Assembly (NCBI GenBank): GCA_023459875.1
Contig: JAEWRY010000027.1
Location: 36,133-100,132, forward strand
Direction: 5' to 3'
DNA: 64,000 nt
Origin: Bacillota bacterium
Lineage (GTDB): Bacteria > Bacillota > Clostridia > Oscillospirales > Oscillospiraceae
Shown: in pieces, positions 61,303 to 64,000 of the stretch
How the letters are laid out: every line of letters begins with the position of its first letter
How positions within the stretch are numbered: the stretch's first letter is position 1
Position numbers and translations under genes: made by a program
Notes under the pieces: generated by a model
Databases searched by the model: none
What the model saw: the letters and a program-made list of their open reading frames with translations, nothing else
Told to the model about the DNA's origin: nothing

Positions 61303-61533
61303 TCAACGCAAACGACCAGTCCTAATTATCCGGTGAGATTCCGTTTCCTGAAACTCCTTACAAGTATAATCCGGATGAGGACAGCCCCAACTATCAAGCT
61401 CGGCCATACACTCATCATGCTTATCACACCAAACGCAGCCACCCTCGGTCTGAAAGTCCTTTCCTTCCCTAGCCAGCCCTAGTCTGTACTTTGCAAGGAA
61501 CATCATCCACCGAAGCCAATACAGTAATTTCAT
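61303..61533 (-). CDS. Cys-rich small protein of the prophage
   Basis: A 76-residue protein with AAGGAGA upstream, overlapping the 3-prime end of the Zot gene by 65 bases. Basic hydrophobic start (LLYWLRWMMFLAKYR), then six Cys residues in CVWCDKHDEC and CPHPDYTC, a possible zinc site. No known family. Position after the assembly ATPase suggests a late or host-interaction function. Confidence 0.7.
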   Translation of the reverse strand: MKLLYWLRWMMFLAKYRLGLAREGKDFQTEGGCVWCDKHDECMAELDSWGCPHPDYTCKEFQETESHRIIRTGRLR

Positions 61534-62242
61534 TCTGCTTATTCTCCTTTCTTTCCGGTTCTACTGTCGCGGGCGCCGTTCCCTGGGGCCCCACCGCTAC
61601 GCGGTTCCCCCCAGCACAGACACCCGCGCCAGCAGTTCCGGCCATATCGGCAAAGAGCCGATAAGAATCATAAATTCGCTCATATCGCTTGTTATAAGCA
61701 AATATCTGTCTGCCTGTTACGAGCTTATTACCGCCGTACCAGTACGATATAGCAATGAACCACGTTCTCATGGTCAATGAAATAATCATGCCGCCGAATC
61801 CGTAATTGTTTAGTTTCCGGTGCTTTACTTCTTCTTCCACCAAGCTACGAATCTGCTTATCCAGCATTCTATCAGATTGCGTTATCAGAATAACATTGAA
61901 CCCAAGCTTTCGGTGCTGGGCGAAGAACTGAACCCAGCTGTTGCGGTCTTTCCTGCCGAAGTCCCGGCAGTTAAAAATGATCTGGCATTCATCAATCACA
62001 ACGAGACATTGCCCTTCCTTGCCTATCTCGTGATGCTCCAGAGCGTAGGCCACGAGCTTCTCGGCAGTCAGTTCGCTGTTATCCCAATATTCAACGTGTG
62101 CTTTCTTCTTCCGTACAGAGTTTTCATTCACCGGGAAATTAGCAATCAAGCCGCCACCCTTTTTCAGCCGATGCACAATATCACGCGCCGCATGATAGCT
62201 TTTTCCACTTCCGGGCGTTCCCGTATATAACCAAATGCTCAA
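61469..62242 (-). CDS. Zot-family assembly ATPase (inovirus pI-like)
   Basis: A 257-residue protein; TTG 62242 after GAAGGTGAG. Walker A GTPGSGKSYHA (Lys14), Walker B LVVIDE (80-85) and QSDRMLDKQIR near 122-132 match zonular-occludens-toxin-family ATPases, which power filamentous phage extrusion. A hydrophobic segment at about 151-170 may be a membrane anchor. The toxin name is historical; no toxic domain is seen. Confidence 0.93.
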   Translation of the reverse strand: MSIWLYTGTPGSGKSYHAARDIVHRLKKGGGLIANFPVNENSVRKKKAHVEYWDNSELTAEKLVAYALEHHEIGKEGQCLVVIDECQIIFNCRDFGRKDRNSWVQFFAQHRKLGFNVILITQSDRMLDKQIRSLVEEEVKHRKLNNYGFGGMIISLTMRTWFIAISYWYGGNKLVTGRQIFAYNKRYERIYDSYRLFADMAGTAGAGVCAGGNRVAVGPQGTAPATVEPERKENKQNEITVLASVDDVPCKVQTRAG

Positions 62243-62308
62243 TTGTATCTCACCTTCTTTGCCGGCCCGGAGCGATCCGCGCCGCTGCACTGATTATTTG
62301 AATTACAA

Positions 62309-62548
62309 TTACTCAATCGCCTTAGCCCAACGCAAAACAATTTGAACAACATAGTAAATAAGAATTGCCGCACACCATGCCTCGAGAATAGCGATAAAAG
62401 TAGAAATAGGAATAAACCAATTAAGAATACCGAGCCACCGAGCCACAGGAGAATTACTTAAATCCGCCAAGAACGCGAAGGGAGACCCCGGAAGAATCGA
62501 AAGAGCATTTTCAGCCAGATCATAAACCCATTGTCCCAAAGCATCCAT
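62309..62548 (-). CDS. Small membrane protein, pVI-like
   Basis: A 79-residue protein with two hydrophobic parts (about 38-52 and 55-70), starting two bases after the previous gene's stop. LGILNWFIPISTFIAILEAW is typical of the small protein that lies between the pIII-like and Zot genes in Firmicutes inoviruses. Probably a virion end-cap or export partner. Name by position and topology. Confidence 0.78.
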   Translation of the reverse strand: MDALGQWVYDLAENALSILPGSPFAFLADLSNSPVARWLGILNWFIPISTFIAILEAWCAAILIYYVVQIVLRWAKAIE

Positions 62549-62549
62549 A

Positions 62550-63866
62550 TCAACTCTTGATTATCCTCCTTGTCACTATTATTAAAGCCAGACAAAAAGA
62601 TATAGTAGATGTCCAGCGTATCACCTTACCTACTACTTCCATACCGTCCATGTTTATATGCCAGGTTGTATCTGCTGAAATACCGCACTGTTGCTTAATC
62701 GCCGCTGGAACTAAATCAATGTTCCAGGATGGAGCCTGAGGCTCAGCAAGAAGCAAAGAAAATGCATTCTTCAAATCCCAGGGAAGACAAAACGGAAATC
62801 TAGAAAAAAGCAATGCTTTAAGAGATGTGCCGCTTTCAGAGCCTTCAACCACTTCTGCCGGAGTATCAGTCACGCCCTCGGTCGGTATTGCTTCCTCTGC
62901 CGGAACAGCAATGCCGCCAACATCAGCGACCGCAAGATCATCAGCTGTCTTTTCAAGCACAGCTTCCTTTGTTGCTTCATAGTCAATGGAGACAGCACCG
63001 GTCTCATCATACGTTACTTTACCGTCTATGACGTCTGGGATCATAACCACATCTTTTTCTTCCGAAAGTCGATTAGACCAATCCCAATCAGGATCATCAA
63101 CACTCTGGCCGCCTATTACTTCACCAACGACTATTACATCTTCTTGAGTAACTGAACTCATATAAATACCAGTAAAATATGTAACTCTATGATTACTGGA
63201 ATCATACATATTGAGTATAAAATGTCTATTATTATTAACATTATCATAAGTAAAAGTCATGTATTTTACATTTGAATAAACATTGCTATAATTGAGTACA
63301 CCATTTTCATATCTTTCAATATGAAATTCACCCGCACTTATGTAACAATAATAATTCAATACAGGATTGTAACCATTTGTATAATAAATATAAAAAGGTA
63401 AAGACACTATATGAGCTTGACCATCGAGAGAAACATTTGATTGAACTTCTTCTTCTAATTCATTAATCCCCGGATCATAAAGCTCATCAATTGCTGCCTT
63501 AATCTTCCCCCAAAGTGAATCATCCACATTGCAAACATACTGATAATCGCCATCTGCCGTTGTCTGAAGCTCACCGCTATGAGCAGCATCATATATGTCT
63601 TGCTGTGTCACTGTGTCCAGCTTTCCGTAAATGTCATTTATAGAAGGGTCCACCGCGCTGGCCACCATGTAAGTCACGCCGCACGTTACCGCCAATTCAG
63701 CTATTAAAGAAGCGACTGCTGGAATGGCAATAACGCCGAGAATAGCTTTAGCTGGCTTCGGCGGCATAACCACACCAACCAAAATCACAGCACAAAGCAA
63801 AACCGCAAAAACGCGCTTTATGTAATTCATTCTTGTGCAGCTACCGCGCCGCTGCTGCTCTTCCAT
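62550..63866 (-). CDS. Secreted, membrane-anchored minor coat protein, pIII-like
   Basis: A 438-residue protein; ATG 63866 eight bases after AAGGAG. Signal peptide about 13-42 (IKRVFAVLLCAVILVGVVMP, cleaved near AKA), a long Asn/Tyr/Ser-rich extracellular region (about 150-265), an acidic Thr/Pro/Glu linker, and a C-terminal helix VIRWTSTISFCLALIIV with basic end RRIIKS. This is the layout of pIII adsorption proteins. Sequence is too diverse to identify a receptor. Confidence 0.85.
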   Translation of the reverse strand: MEEQQRRGSCTRMNYIKRVFAVLLCAVILVGVVMPPKPAKAILGVIAIPAVASLIAELAVTCGVTYMVASAVDPSINDIYGKLDTVTQQDIYDAAHSGELQTTADGDYQYVCNVDDSLWGKIKAAIDELYDPGINELEEEVQSNVSLDGQAHIVSLPFYIYYTNGYNPVLNYYCYISAGEFHIERYENGVLNYSNVYSNVKYMTFTYDNVNNNRHFILNMYDSSNHRVTYFTGIYMSSVTQEDVIVVGEVIGGQSVDDPDWDWSNRLSEEKDVVMIPDVIDGKVTYDETGAVSIDYEATKEAVLEKTADDLAVADVGGIAVPAEEAIPTEGVTDTPAEVVEGSESGTSLKALLFSRFPFCLPWDLKNAFSLLLAEPQAPSWNIDLVPAAIKQQCGISADTTWHINMDGMEVVGKVIRWTSTISFCLALIIVTRRIIKS

Positions 63867-63889
63867 GTAACTCACTCCTTCATTGCAAC

Positions 63890-63916
63890 AGGCCCCGGAG
63901 AGAAACCCCGGGGCCT
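63890..63916 (-). terminator. Hairpin after the major coat gene
   Basis: AGGCCCCGG / CCGGGGCCT stem (63890-63898, 63908-63916) just downstream of the pVIII-like stop on the - strand, equivalent to the Ff terminator behind gene VIII. Confidence 0.75.
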
Positions 63917-63920
63917 TGTA

Positions 63921-64000
63921 TTACTTCGCAAGAGATTTGAACCAGGACATTCCCTTTCTCACGACGAAGATCGCTCCGGCGATGCCGAGAGCAATGGGAA
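63921..64000 (-). CDS. Major coat protein, pVIII-like (C-terminal part)
   Basis: Only the last 25 codons are in the window: PIALGIAGAIFVVRKGMSWF then KSLAK and stop. A Gly/Ala/Ile helix followed by a basic amphipathic C-terminus is exactly how filamentous phage major coat proteins end, the basic end facing the DNA. The gene enters from beyond 64000, and the hairpin behind it suggests strong, separate expression. Confidence 0.8.
   Translation of the reverse strand, partial: PIALGIAGAIFVVRKGMSWFKSLAK

Larger units (their letters stand above)
59739..64000 (-). mobile_element. Inovirus-like (filamentous phage) prophage, right end outside the window
   Basis: The block is all - strand, AT-richer than its surroundings and encodes a Rep, a Zot/pI ATPase, a pIII-like protein with signal peptide and C-terminal anchor, a pVI-like small membrane protein and the C-terminus of a pVIII-like coat protein followed by a strong hairpin. 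The order VIII-hairpin-III-VI-I-gap-II is that of Ff phages. No secretin gene is seen. The left boundary is set provisionally at the palindrome; the right boundary lies past 64000. Confidence 0.88.

Noticed and set aside
61469..62242. Zot annotated as an enterotoxin
   Set aside because: The protein has only the ATPase part used for phage assembly; the toxin label comes from Vibrio Zot's extra C-terminal peptide, not seen here.
1..64000. tRNA, rRNA or tmRNA genes
   Set aside because: Scanning the intergenic gaps (all below 300 bp) showed no cloverleaf-like pattern or conserved rRNA segment.

Overview
The window reads as a moderately high-GC, spore-forming, Gram-positive Clostridia chromosome, most likely Oscillospiraceae or a close relative (inferred from gene order and protein character, not from a search). 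The evidence is a complete spore-coat basement set (spoVM, sipL, spoIVA), the Firmicutes block yicC-remA-gmk-rpoZ-priA-def-fmt-rsmB-rlmN-stp-prkC-rsgA, a cdaA-cdaR pair, ECF-type vitamin uptake, and AGGAGG-type ribosome sites with sigma-A promoters at 17-bp spacing. From 1 to about 58.7 kb it is dense chromosomal gene content, almost all on the + strand. From about 59.74 kb to the right edge it becomes a visibly AT-richer block on the - strand that looks like an integrated filamentous phage (inovirus).

Layout. 1-4.4 kb: ftsEX, its probable M23 hydrolase partner, a C-terminal processing protease and an unknown gene. 4.4-10.8 kb: greA-lysS, a Ktr/Trk potassium system, an rRNA methylase and dprA. 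10.9-16.9 kb: topA-trmFO, plsX, acpP, rnc. 17-24 kb: a TauE-like exporter with a pyridoxal kinase, small regulators (a DUF6514-like protein, CarD), an ATPase of unknown role, ispD-ispF, and a DUF3343/cysteine-desulfurase-like pair. 24-28.6 kb: cdaA-cdaR followed by rseC, a DUF5685-like protein, a J-domain protein and a membrane protein. 28.7-40.7 kb: the yicC-to-rsgA block for RNA, translation and Ser/Thr phosphorylation. 40.7-44 kb: a 25-codon spoVM gene, sipL and spoIVA. 44-50.6 kb: a Crp-family regulator divergent from leuCDB, then coaX-panT and an aminotransferase. 50.6-55.6 kb: purB-pfkA, a convergent pyrophosphate-type PFK and class II aldolase, the last two with interleaved divergent promoters. 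55.8-58.7 kb: a metal sensor, its palindromic operator, a P1B ATPase and an amidase-like gene. 58.7-59.7 kb: a tyrosine recombinase.

The most interesting region is 59.7-64 kb. Read along the - strand, it holds the C-terminus of a pVIII-like major coat protein, a strong hairpin, a pIII-like secreted/anchored protein, a small pVI-like membrane protein, a Zot/pI assembly ATPase, a Cys-rich protein, an intergenic double hairpin, a rolling-circle Rep, a ribbon-helix-helix-like protein and a 53-aa ORF that ends inside a near-perfect 14-4-14 palindrome next to the tyrosine recombinase. This is the order of the Ff (M13) core VIII-terminator-III-VI-I-intergenic region-II, without a secretin, as expected for a single-membrane host. 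The element continues past the right edge.

How the genes work together: FtsEX and the M23 protein couple division to wall cleavage. Stp, PrkC and RsgA link phosphorylation to ribosome assembly. SpoVM, SpoIVA and SipL build the coat platform. PfkA, the PPi-PFK and Fba form a glycolytic node with both ATP- and PPi-dependent steps. LeuCDB, CoaX and PanT serve leucine and CoA supply. All functions are assigned by reading motifs and context; no database search was possible.
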